Shown here piece by piece: positions 22,557 to 34,125 of a DNA stretch of 64,000 bases. Below the pieces are notes generated by a model. That model ran no database searches and had not been told where the DNA came from. It saw only the letters and a list, made by a program, of their open reading frames with translations. Location of the stretch: the NCBI GenBank assembly GCA_037833965.1, contig AP031354.1, forward strand, positions 30,234,001-30,298,000, read 5' to 3'. This stretch comes from Marchantia polymorpha subsp. ruderalis (taxonomy: Eukaryota; Streptophyta; Marchantiopsida; Marchantiales; Marchantiaceae). The position numbers were made by a program, and so were the translations under genes. Each line of letters starts with the position of its first letter. The stretch's first letter is position 1.

Positions 22557-25384
22557 AAATCTCCACCTTAGTCTTCAGTTTTGATCTTGTTCGCTTGTAC
22601 TCGAACTTGGTACTCATACTTCACTGATTTTGCTCAGTCATGGTACATCAACTCTGAGAAGCTTCACACATAATCAAAACTTTCCCACAGTTACCACTTT
22701 CGTGCCCCAGTCTGCCAGGTTGTCAATAGTGCCGATTTTTGCAATGTTGATGTGGTCATCAGTGATGGAGTGGTACTTGATGCCAACATGCTTTGTTCTA
22801 TCCTGGAGTGTTTTCATCTGTCGTGAAACACTGAATTTTTGCACAGATGGGTTGCACTCTGGCTATCGGAGAAAAGTGTTGTTGTAACTTGAAACACATG
22901 TAACTTTGCAGGCTTTGAATCCATATAACTTCCTTCGCTAACTTGGTGGCATCAATAGTTTCTGCTTCTATTATGAATAAAGTCACATCAGGCTGTAACT
23001 TTGACTTCTAGCTCACGCAATTGCCATTGATCAATAATTGATAAGTTGTAGTAGATTCCATGCTATCTTTATTCCTGCGTAGTCAAAGTGAACATATACC
23101 TCCACCAGAACTGAATAAATTCTCTTGCAGTTCACTAAACACACATCAAGAGTGACTTTCAAGTACATTAGTAGATGTTTCATAGCCCACCACTATTCCT
23201 CACCAGAATTTGACATGTATCTGCTAAGTACACTAATGGCATTGACAATATCAAGTCTTGAATACACCATGTATACATGACTGAGCCAACTGCACTTGAA
23301 TATGGAACATCTTTCATGGTTGGCTTTGTTGATGCTGACATAGGACATTAACTTGCAAAATGGCTGAAATGATTTGCAAAAGGTAGAGTCATTGGCTTTG
23401 TATTTCTCATGGCAAATTTCTCAACTTGCTTATCTAAATAGTCATGTTGTGACAATGCCAATGAATCATTTTTCCTGTCTTTGATGATGCTCATTCCAAG
23501 GACTCTTGTAGAATCACCTAAATCAGTCATATCAAACTCTTTGCTCAAAATCTTCTTGAAATCTGATATCTTTGAGGTTGAGCTGCTGATCAATAACATA
23601 TTGTCTACATACATGATAAGATAGATGCTTTTCAATACTTCAAATCCTTTGAAATACAAGCATGCATTATAGAAACTCCTTTTGTATCCTTGTTCAAGCA
23701 TAAATGTGTCAAAACGTTTATATCATTGATGTGGTGATTGCTTCAAGCCATATAGCAATTTCTTTAGTAGACACACCATGTCTTTGACTTTATGCACTTC
23801 ACATCCTGGTGGCTACTCCATGTAAATCACTTCTTCCATGTCGCCGTGAAGAAACGTTATTTTCACATGCATTTGATAGAACTTCAAATTATACTGAACC
23901 ACAAGCGCGAGCATAATACTTATGATTTTTTATTTTACCATAGGTGAGAAAATTTCATTATAGTTGACTCCTTCAACCTGTGCGAAGCCTTTTGCCACTA
24001 GCTTGGTCTTGAACTGAGACTTGTTAGCATTGACTACGTCTACTTTGATCTTGTAAATTCATCAACATGTCACTAGCTTTTGATTTTGAGGTTTTGGAAC
24101 TATGATCCAAGTTTTGTTTCTATGCAGCGATTCCATTTCATCTTTCATGGCTTTCTTGCATTTTTCTAAATTTGATCAAGCAACAGCATCTTGATAGTAG
24201 AGATGATCCTTCATCAGAATCTCTAAGGTTGATGTGAACGTGTAAACAAGAATCTTAGAGCATGCGGAGAAGTCATATCTCTAAGGAGGTCTTGACACTC
24301 TCTTTTCTCTATTCTTAGTCAGAAAGTAATTATTTTGTTGTTGAGATTGCTCTAAGTTGTTGTGGCTTGTCGCCTCTTGTTCGCAATTGCCTTACTCTTG
24401 ATTAGTTTGATTGCTTGGTTCAGTGACATGATCTAGAGCTTGCATGTCCTGATCTTCATGATCACTTGAGTTGCTTAAACCTTGGGCTTGTGAAGGAGTG
24501 ACATGAATAGTTTGCTCCACCTAAATAATATTCTCTAAGGTTTCTGCTTGGTTAGTGGCACTCACAACACTAGAACTTGGATCAGTCCATGATTGACAAG
24601 GAAATACAATCTCATTAAATATCACGTCTCTACTATTGATACTTTGAAACTATTACCTTCCTTTACCCTCAGTCTATACTCCTTGGCACCTTGTTGATAG
24701 TCAACACGCATTTGATGGCTCTTGGCTCCAATTTGCCTTGACTTTGATGAACATATGCACACATAGTGTTGCTTTGCTAAAATGCAATGCTCGCAAAAAT
24801 CAAATTTGCTAACTTTCTACTTTCTTAGCACTTGGTTGTTCATATGCTGTAGACCCTTCTCAGAGATATGACCAAGCCTTTGGTGCCAAAATGTAGCTTT
24901 GCTCTGGTTATAGATAGCGGCAACTGACACAATTTCTCTCTGATGAGATAACAGAGACGGGATATCTTGATACCCTTCAAAAAAATAACATTTTTTGCAA
25001 TATACATAAAGCCTTGCTATATCTTGTTAGTATAACCCAAGTCATTAAGAATGTCTATAGAGATCAGATTACTATACAATTCAGTCACTCATTTAACATT
25101 TTCAAGAATTCTCATAATATCATCAAGCATGTTAATGCGAACATATACTATACTAACAATAAATTAAGAACAATTGTTAACCATTATTAACTTTACTTCT
25201 TTGACTTCTTGGTAGTACAACAACCAATGCGTGTTGTGTGTCCAACTAAAGTCAAGGATCCAATCCAAGGCCTTGAGCTTTACTAATGTCATGAGAACTT
25301 CGCTGTCGTTGTTGTCATCATCAAAGTTTGCTGAATCTTGGTATCCTTGTGACGTGCTAGTGTAACCATCTTTAGTTAGTTAGA

Positions 25385-25815
25385 ACTAAAGTAGAAGTTA
25401 CTCTGAATATTGATGTAGATACTTTAGTGTGCACTAGTCATAGCTGCCACGTCAGCGATCCGCGCACTTGGTAGGTACAGAGTGGATGTGTTAGTTGACA
25501 GTGCCACGTCAGCAATCCGTGTGCTTGTAGGTAAGGATTGAGTGTGTTAGTTAGTGTGTTAGTTGGGTGCGCCACGTCAGCGATCCGTGTGCTTGTTAGG
25601 GTTATCCGCCTCGTCATCCATCCACTAAGAGTGGGATGGATGGTGTGGATTAGATCTTATCACCTTGTACTTGTTGGTGAGAGCTATGTAAGGGAGAGGA
25701 GAACCATTGTTGGGATCGCTCTTTTTCAGAGTTTACGTTTCTATCTTCGAGTGAACTTCTCTCTAAACCCTAGTGTTACAGCTAGCTTGATTCTCCTTGT
25801 TTTTCTTAATCCATG
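25385..25815 (+). mobile_element. Nested insertion, solo-LTR-like
   Basis: This segment interrupts the copia element between its zinc-knuckle part and its protease-like part and matches neither flank. It contains three tandem units of about 60 bp around 25446-25610, each carrying CCACGTCAGC. A promoter/leader-like stretch and CT-rich sequence follow. This looks like one LTR of another retrotransposon in plus orientation. Exact ends and target-site duplication could not be fixed. Confidence 0.5.
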
Positions 25816-26463
25816 AGTAACAATCTTTCTTGATATGATCCATCTTGTTGCATTGAAAGCACTTCTTGTCAGCGTTGGAGCTGGTGCTTTGATTGTTGAT
25901 CTTTGTAGATGTTTTGTGTGATACATCGTGAATTCAAAGAGACTCTCCTTCAAGTAGATCTTGTTGGATTGAGAGCGAGATTGAAACATCTACTGAAGCT
26001 TCTTCCACACCTTTGCTTGTGTGTCTTTCTTGTCAATTATGTGCATAATTGAATCAGACAGGTGAAAGATTATTGTACCCATAGTCGTTTTAAACAATCC
26101 TTCTTGAGTAATGTCTTCATGCCATAACACTAGGTCGGAGATGACACTGAGCAATCTTTGTTGGGCAAGGAGCGTTGAAATTTTGCAGCGCCATATGCGG
26201 AAATCTCCACTGTCATCAAATTTCTTGATGTCGATTCTCATTGATGTCGAAGGGTTCCAAGAACTACAACTCTGTATGCTTCCTTGAGAGGAATTTGTGT
26301 TTGTGCTTTGCTGTGAAAGGTTGTCGCTCCTTTTTGGCTAGTCGGTGCGTCCAGCGAGGCAGGCAACTCGATGCTTTTAAGTCCGCTAGGATGAATTGAG
26401 CGCAGGAGATATATGCAACAAAGCTGTGAAATCAAGATCAATGCTACAATGCTATGATACCAC

Positions 26464-26944
26464 TGTAGGTATCTGAATCCAAATACAAACTGAAAATTAC
26501 AATCCACACACACAAACGAACACAAGAATTGATTTACGAGGTTCAGCTTGAAAGCCTAGTTCCCACTAACTCCTCAATGAAGGCAGTTCGGTCTTGACCT
26601 TTCTACATTCATTACATGATTTAAGTCCGGTGAGAAATAAACGCAGACAATCACTCATGTTTCCCCAACAAAACTAACACTTCCTCACAACTAATTCTCT
26701 CTCAATGTGTATCCCAATTCTCACTCTCAACCTTTCTTGAAATCCACTCACTTTAATGTGTATCTTAATCCGTTGCCTGACTTTATATCATCCTGACTTA
26801 TAATGGTAAAATATCAGAATGAATCAAAGCCGGCAATTCCTTTAAAGCCCATAGTATATTGACTCATCACTAAACTAATACTAAGCAATAAAAACGACAA
26901 AAACTCTAAAAGAAAAAGGACATGCAACTGAAGCCAATATCTCG
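26464..26944 (-). repeat. 5' LTR of the copia element
   Basis: Direct-orientation counterpart of 22090-22556, about 481 bp, adjoining the primer-binding site at its inner edge. It contains a short internal insertion (about 26895-26918) relative to the other LTR. Confidence 0.8.
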
Positions 26945-26978
26945 CAGTCCACTCACAGTGGCTCTGCGAGATATTGGC
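26933..26978. repeat. Long inverted repeat across the outer LTR edge
   Basis: The arms GCCAATATCTCGCAG (26933-26947) and their exact complement (26964-26978) flank a 16-bp centre that holds a further CCAC/GTGG stem. The left arm is the LTR terminus plus three bases; the right arm lies outside the element. Confidence 0.85.
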
Positions 26979-28942
26979 TCTCTCACTCCATGGGGCTGGC
27001 TCTCTAGCACCGAGCTTGAGATTTGGTGATAAAACTGGAAGATGGGGTGAATCTATAGAGGCCTCTGAAGCAACTTCATGCTTTTCATCGATGAAATCTT
27101 TGACGAGCGAGTGGCCAACACCGACGTCAGAAAAGAGATGCTGAGCTTTTAACGCTTCAAAAGCTTCGTTTTGTTGTTATTTCCTTCTTCCTCGGGGATC
27201 GTGGATCTCTGAGACAGAAACAAAAACTTATCTTCATCTTACGCCCATTTGATAGTATTCGATCCGTTTTGCACACGAGTGCACGATGGCTACTGCAGAA
27301 GTGCCTCGGTCATCTACATAGCTGATTCAGAATCCAATTGCACGTACTGCAAAGGCGTCATGGACCTTATTATTTCGCTACCCGAGAGATTAAAATCTGC
27401 AATCGGACTTCAGCATTGAAGTTATCAAATTAAGGCCTTTCGTTCCCGCGTTTGGGCTAGAAGGAGCACTCGAGCTCGCTCACTCCCTCGCCCAGGGAGT
27501 CCATTAAAGTTATTTAAGCATGCAGTCGTGACCAGACAATATGGCATGGGCTCTGGATGCAAACAGAAGCTTGCTTGAAGCATTGTATAGGACTAGGCCT
27601 GGGACCTTGGGGCCCGGGGCAATCTGATTCCAGCATTGTTATTTAAGCAGAGCATGACTTTGTTAGTCCAAGGCAAGGAGTTGGGTAGCAGGACGGTAGC
27701 AGTGCTGGTGAAGCCCAGGCAAAGTTGGGGTTCACAGCACTGCCGCATCGAAGATGGGCGGCCGATTGTCTGCCACACCTGACAGAAATCTCATGAAGGT
27801 CACAGGCAGGCGAGTATGCTTGAGAACCAAACGAACGAGAATCGCCTGACGTGCCTGAGGGGCTCTCCCAAAAACAAACAGAGTCACAGAACGAACGCCG
27901 TGCATCTGGAGATCATGGACTACTGCGAACTATCTCTACACATCAACAGCCACTGTTGCTTCCAGCTTCCGTTCTAAATGACCAATTGACTTTCCTCGTA
28001 AAATCTCCTGTGTCTGTATGGTACTCAAATATATAATATGACTCCATAAGTACTACAGGGATAAATCCGAACAGTTAGCTGGTGCTAGGCCCCAAATGCG
28101 CCACAATTAAACATATGTCTACGGTAAATTATTTCTATACTGCAGAGCTTCCGAGGAAGCATCAGCTAACGTGATTGCTCTGTAAGGGAAGCAGAAACAT
28201 CATCGCTCATTCATTACTTCATTGGTGATCGCGATCGACAAGCTCAGTATTGGTCACAAACACGTCGTGGCGTCAACGACACTGCATCTAATGACACAAG
28301 TGCTCAGAGGAGTATGTATGTGTGACGGAATGGCACAGTACAACTATCCACTGTAGGTCTCTGTGCTCTGGGCTCACTGGGCGGGCTTCAAATCCTGCTC
28401 CTTCCTTCTCACTTACGCCAGAAAGTTCCGTGTTACGTTGACCAGAGCACTCGTTGGTGGGTTGCAAGGGCAGGAGTCACCTTTCTCGGAGTTTGCACTC
28501 CGAGAAAGAGACTTCCTGGCTCACTTTCTCAAGGGAAACTTTGCACTTTAAACATCCAGTTTTCGAAGAGTGCTTTCGGCCTTTAAGGTTTGCATTTGTT
28601 TTTTCCATTTGTTCGACCAGCCGTGTTGACTCACGGAAGATTGAATTTCGGGAACAGACATGAGTGAACAGAGAAATGCACAAGAGTAGGCGGTACTGGC
28701 GAGCTAGCCAGGTACGTAGACAGGTAGTCTGGATCATCATAGCCTTTATTATCATTCTGGGCAACGCGGAAACCCAAAATGTCACAATTATGTCTTTCTA
28801 TGCCTTTCTCTTATAATGAGTTGATTGAATTGCATTGATACTATTGAGCTAAGCGGGAAATATGGTGACATAACTCAAGCTAAGTCTAAATCTGTACATG
28901 AACTATGCACTATAGCTACCATTGTCTACGATACCAGTATTG
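26979..28942. other. Intergenic region, no confirmed gene
   Basis: Only short open frames on both strands, none recognisable. A perfect hairpin lies at 28481-28508. The last part, toward 28943, is probably 3' flank of the P450 gene. Confidence 0.45.
28481..28508. repeat. Perfect hairpin (12-bp arms, 4-bp loop)
   Basis: CTTTCTCGGAGT (28481-28492) pairs exactly with ACTCCGAGAAAG (28497-28508) around a TTGC loop. It lies about 440 bp downstream of the P450 stop codon. Confidence 0.85.
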
Positions 28943-31361
28943 TTAGAAAGCCTTGAACTTGGTGATTCTAATAGGACTTCCTTTGGCAGTGCCAGGGCTG
29001 AAATGGTACACAATCTTCTCGTCGGGATCAGCCAGAGTCCACTGAAGATTTTTCAAAAAATGGTGTAGAAACACGAGCATGGTAACCTTCGCCAATTCGA
29101 TGCCAGGGCAGATGCGCACTCCTCCTCCGAACGGGAAAAACGTGTGGGCTGGTGCGCCTTCTCGTTCGAATCTAGACGGATCGAATTTCTCTGGTTCTTC
29201 ATAAATTTCCGGGTTTTGAAACGATTGCGCCGCTGTGCATAGGAGCTGCATTGCCAACACAAGGTTAACACACTGATCGAGAAACCTCCGACAAAAGCTT
29301 TTGTATTTATGTTCTCGGATTCTTTCACCGGCTTCCTACACGATTTCAGGCTGGACCCATCCATCCTCGAATCGTTTAGAGGTCTGGATCAGCAAGGTTT
29401 GAGTATTTTTCTGAAGAAGAAGGTAGTACTCAAAAACTTTGCTGAACTGGCTTTGGGTTTTTCCAAATCCGTCGGTGGTCCAATTACAACAAAATAACTG
29501 CTCTGAAAACAAATCTGCAAAGAAGCACACTGAGGGAATAATAACATTTCTGAACATTCATTGTGGACGTTCACGAGCTATAAAATCTGCCAAATTCCTT
29601 AAGGCTCCAGAGGTTTCATAAATCTGGACCAAAGGTTCACAGGACGAAGTGAGAGAGAAAATGGAGTGGACATGTCACATATCAAGAGATATCATTACCT
29701 TCCAGCCTTTAGGTATGGTGTAACCGTTGTACTCAAAAGTGGCTGTTGCCTCCCGAAAGATTCCAGGTAAAGCGGGATACAGTCTCATCGTTTCTTCTAT
29801 TACCGTCCAGGTGTACTTCATGTTTTGAACGTCATCGTTCGTCAGAGGTTCGCCCTCTTCTTTTACTTCAGTAATCGACGTATGCTCTGTTCAACCGAAG
29901 CATAATCGTCAGCTCTCCGGAAGAAATCACATTTCCTCCAATCACTCAAAATATCAGAGAAAAGAGAGAACAACTTCTCAGGTCATTACAGGGACTTGAC
30001 TATCTCCCAGCATGCATAGCAGAATCAACTACGAGGTGGTTAATATTGCAAAGTATTTTCTTCTCAGGACTTCTGTTACTACCTCGTGGTCATATATGGA
30101 GGGTCTTGGAACCAAACACCATATTTATCAGTATCTAGACAGCAAGCTCAATTTTGAGAACATCCACTCATCTGGTAGCCATTGAGTGCATGTATATAGC
30201 CAAGTCTTCCAACAGCAGCTGACACACCATGAAGAATTATGCCAGCTTACGCTCGACTAACCGCAGGATGATCATTTGTAAGGAGGAACGAGCTCAATTA
30301 CCTGCAATGAGCTTGTCGTACACTTCGGAATGTTCAGTGATTTTCCTGATGGCCATTGTTAAGGTAGCAGCGACCGTGTTGGCGCCACCATGGATCAGAT
30401 GGAGTATGTTGGTCTTGATCTCCTCATCCGTGTAGAAGTGCCCATTCTCATCAGGTTCTGTCAGCAAGATGGACAAATAATCCTGAGTGGGGGTAGCGGT
30501 TCCATCCTTCAGTTCTTGTTTTCTCCTCTGTACATAAGGCTCGAAGAAGCTGAGAATCTCAGCTCTCGCCTTCATGGCCTGGTAGTAGCCACTTCCGGGC
30601 AAGTTGATGGGCAGGGCCATCAAACCTTTGGCCCAGATCTCAAAAGTGGGTCGCAGTTTTTCAGACTCGTGCTTGTCCGTAAGGGTCAAACACAGATCAG
30701 CAACCAGCTCAAAAGTGAAAATTCTCAACACGTTTTGGGCTTCGAGCACTGATCCATCGATGGTTCCATCCAGCCAGTGATTCTGAATGTGCTCGATGGC
30801 TCGGGTCTCGATTTTGCCCAGGTACCGGTTCACCACATTGTGCCCCAGGAAGTGGCTCATCAAGTGCTGCTTGTGGCACCTGTACACGGCACCATTCTCA
30901 GCCGACAACACATTCGGTCCCACGAGCTTCAGAGTCGATCCAGGCCAGTAGCCTTGGATCAGCTTCTCATCGTTGCCTTTGTTGAACATGAGCTTGGTGC
31001 CATTCGGAGCATCCATGAACACAGTCGTGTGGCCCATGAGCTTGGCTTTGAACACAGGAGACCCGTACTTGGCGATTTTCATGTCGACATAATCCCGAAT
31101 GGTTCTGTTATAATATGCATTCACATACTGGATCGTGTCTCCGAAGAAGGGCAGCCCCAGGTCGCCAGGAGGCACGTGGTAATTTCGCTCGTCCTCCTTC
31201 CTCCCACTGCTGCTCCATACCCAACCCAAAACGATGGCCAGGAACGACAGCAGCAGCACTGCCAGCAGCCCCGCCGTCCCGTAAGATGAGCTCGGCCCGT
31301 TCAGACTCGGCAATTGGCCCACGGTTCCTGCCAGCCATGAGTGCTTTCCGATGCCCTCCAT
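28943..31361 (-). CDS. Cytochrome P450, CYP85 clan (CYP716-like)
   Basis: Three exons, 31361-30302, 29886-29699 and 29245-28943, join in frame to 516 residues, a normal P450 length. The ATG at 31361 is preferred; the frame extends upstream only with non-ATG starts. An N-terminal membrane anchor (about residues 30-52) precedes the hinge [14 protein letters not shown]. The K-helix shows EETMR, the PERF region [10 protein letters not shown], and the haem loop [12 protein letters not shown] with its Cys ligand. The I-helix reads HGGANTVAA, so the usual acidic residue before the Thr is Asn. P450s of this clan oxidise triterpenoids, sterols, brassinosteroid or diterpenoid substrates at the ER, using electrons from P450 reductase. 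The substrate here cannot be told. No other pathway gene is adjacent. Confidence 0.92.
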
Positions 31362-33300
31362 AGGTCTCCAGCTAAAACTCTGCAGTCCACGTGCAAGTTT
31401 CTCCAACAAGTCCACTGGCCCTTCACATCACAACGACCCAAAGCAAGCAGCGTTAGCATGAAATCCCTGCGCACGAGCTCGATCTGCTAGAGTGCACCTG
31501 CTCAAAAATCTTCATCCTTTCTTCAGCTCGAACAACACAAATTCCATAAGTAAATTTCGCTCTCTGGACCAGTAGCCTAAGGAATCTCAGCCTCACCATC
31601 ATTCCACGATCGATAATTTCTTCCATAGACATCCTCGAAGTCTGATCAGCAGATCGTCATCCCACTTTGCTACGACCCAAAGAAAATCTATCTCTCTCAC
31701 TCACTCAGCAAGCGCTGAACTGATTCAATTAGAACCACTCACCCTCTCATCAGCAGTCCGGGCGTACAAAAGGCAAAATCTCCTCCTGGATGCGTGAAGT
31801 GTACCCTACCCCTGCACTACCAGGACATCAATGGAGGGCACGAGTCTGAGGAAGAATTCTCACCGTGAAGGAGACACGTCAGGGACAGATTGCCATCGAG
31901 TTATCTCGCGTGGCTCATCACTCGCGGGCCCGAATGAATCGTCGTCCTCTGCTCACGCCACCGAATTCTGAGACCTGCAGAGACGACGACGAGGTTTATA
32001 GTTAGAGGGAGGTCGTCGTGGGATAATTGTGTCGGAGGATTCCAAAAACTTCAGGTACGAGAGTGACGATGCACGAGGAGGCGCAAGCAGCGAGCCCTGA
32101 GGCAGACGACGAGAGGAGACGTGGGGGCGGGGGGCGGGGGGCGAACCTGAGGGACATAAAATAAGATTGGATCGGATTGGACCGGAGTGCGCTGCACTGG
32201 AATGGACTGGACTGGACTGGACACGACAAGACACGACACGCCACGACACTGTGGGCCGATCGCGCACAAGCGGACGAAGGTGGGCAAATCTGGCGGAACG
32301 GCGCAGCAGAGAAGAGCACGGGGACGAGAGCAGGCTTCGATTTTGGTCGGAAGGCGAGAGAGAGCTCGAGGGAGACACGAAGCAGAGGGAGTTCATGAGA
32401 GCCCGAGAGTTCCGAGAAGCAGTGAGGCGATGACGGAGAGAAGCGATAGCGAGGCTCAAAGCTCGGCCAAACGCGTCCGATGCTCTCTTATACCTTGTCC
32501 GGCTGGTTGTCCTGTACGAGAAGCGGGCTCCCAGAGCTGTCAGAAAACAATTTGAACCGAAGTGATTGCCATGTGATTCATCATTCCCATGTCTGCCTGT
32601 CTGTCCGCAATCGGCTCGCTCTCGCGCAGAATTCGACACGGAGGAGTACTTTTTGGGCTCGAGCCCGAACATATCAAACGTGAACAGTGCCAAAGTCTGC
32701 ACTCCTCATGACGATCGTCTGAACTTTTTCCTGATATTTTGGACCTTCGTGCCCTCTCGTAATGCCTCGGTAATTTTAGTTACCCCCTCCCTCTCGCCCA
32801 ACCCCAAACCCCCGTAGAATCTATGCCCCCTGTCCTTGTCCTCCCTAAACCCTTCGCCCTCCCCCTCCTTCCCTCCTCTGCCCCCAGTCCCACCCTTGCC
32901 CCTCCCCCTGCCCCCTGCCTGGCCCTGGCCCTGCCCCTGCCCCTACCCCTACCCCCTGCCTGCCCCTGCCCCAGCCCCCTGTCGTCTGTCCTTGACTTTG
33001 ATTTGTGGGCTAATCGCAATTGGGGCCTGTCTCCCCGCTCGCAAACACGCTTACGGGCTTAGCAGAGCTCAGCGGATCTGAGATTCCGACCGGGCGCCTC
33101 CGGGCGCTCCCCACCTGCCGTCTGGGGCCTCCTGCTTTGGCCGCATCTGCGCCCTGAGCAGCGCTTGTCGACTTGCGAGTAGGCAGGCACCGCAGATCGT
33201 TGCCATGCATCGGCAACAAACGAGCACCAGCTCCATTCTCCTTCATCCTTCCTCCTTCCTCCGAGCGCTGGACAGGATGTGGCTGTTGTGCCCGGATGCA
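31362..33300. other. P450 upstream region with GC-rich low-complexity tracts
   Basis: Likely promoter and leader of the minus-strand P450 near 31.4-32 kb. It contains a (GGACT)n-like tract at about 32196-32222 and a long C/T-rich tract at about 32820-32990. Long open frames such as 31953-32702 minus (249 codons) and 32187-32555 plus arise from this biased composition and show no domain. Confidence 0.45.
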
Positions 33301-34125
33301 CAAATCGCAGACATCCACTTCAGCAGACGGTGACTAAAACGCATCTGGATTTTGTGGGGGTTAATCTTCGTACATCAGCTTTGGATATGATGGGGTTGGA
33401 TTTGGTAGTGGAAAGAAAAGCCCAGGACTGTATGAGTAAGATATTATTTTGTTTAAAGTTGGAAAAAATTCTTGCTTGCTTTTTCATCTGTTTGATTCGT
33501 ATGGTTTAGTTGTGACATCTGGATGTAGGTCTCTTTTTTTCTATGTTGATACTTTAGAAAAAATAATTAAATATATATAAATATATATTTTTTATAATTT
33601 GATAGTTAAAATTATGAAATCTAAAGTCAGATGGGATGCAGTAGGGTGGTTTTGCATGTGGATGTAAACATCTTATGATTTATCATATGTCATGATAGCT
33701 ATTAGATTATCATGATAGCTATTATAGATTCATTTTACCTCATGATAGCAGTGTTGAACATCATGTTTAGTGTGTAATTTATATATATATATATATCAAC
33801 ATTGGCTTAAGAGATCTACAATACATCAAGATGAATAAAACATTCAAATTGTTTCAACACTTTCTTGATGTATTTGGCTATTTCTTATTATAGGCGAGGT
33901 TATGTATAATTTTATTTTCAAGTCATGAAACTACATTCATTCTCATAAATCACATATTTCATCAGAATATATGTTGTTAGTATTTACAAATTAATAGTAA
34001 ATATAGTATACACTTGCCTAAGTCCCCCATATTAGTTCGCATCTTACCTTCATGTTTTTCATCTTCATATAAGTGTGCACTTTTTAGAAAAAAAATAAAG
34101 TATAAAAATTCTCCAAGTTTATTAT
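33301..34125. other. AT-rich intergenic DNA with short direct repeats
   Basis: AT-rich with (TA)n runs near 33570 and 33780. Short direct repeats of ATCATGATAGCTATTA occur around 33690-33725. No gene is seen. Confidence 0.55.

Larger units (their letters stand above)
22090..26944 (-). mobile_element. Ty1/copia LTR retrotransposon, fossil, minus orientation
   Basis: The element is about 4.85 kb, flanked by LTRs at 22090-22556 and 26464-26944. A primer-binding site resembling the initiator methionine tRNA 3' end (TGGTATCATAGC) lies inside the 5' LTR at about 26451-26462. A gag-like region follows (25990-26241), then a CCHC zinc knuckle near 25810-25855, a protease/integrase region, and a reverse transcriptase part around 23348-23701 with the copia-type order (gag, protease, integrase, RT). 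It is clearly broken, with many interruptions across the coding region. The LTRs differ at many positions, so it is not a recent insertion. No matching target-site duplication was seen. A separate element is inserted within it at about 25.4-25.8 kb. Confidence 0.88.

Noticed and set aside
31953-32702. 249-codon minus-strand frame upstream of the P450
   Set aside because: Ser/Arg/Pro-rich translation caused by GC-rich tracts; no domain, probably promoter or leader DNA.
32780-33081. Overlapping Pro/Leu or Gly/Arg open frames on both strands
   Set aside because: They are translations of a C/T-rich low-complexity tract.
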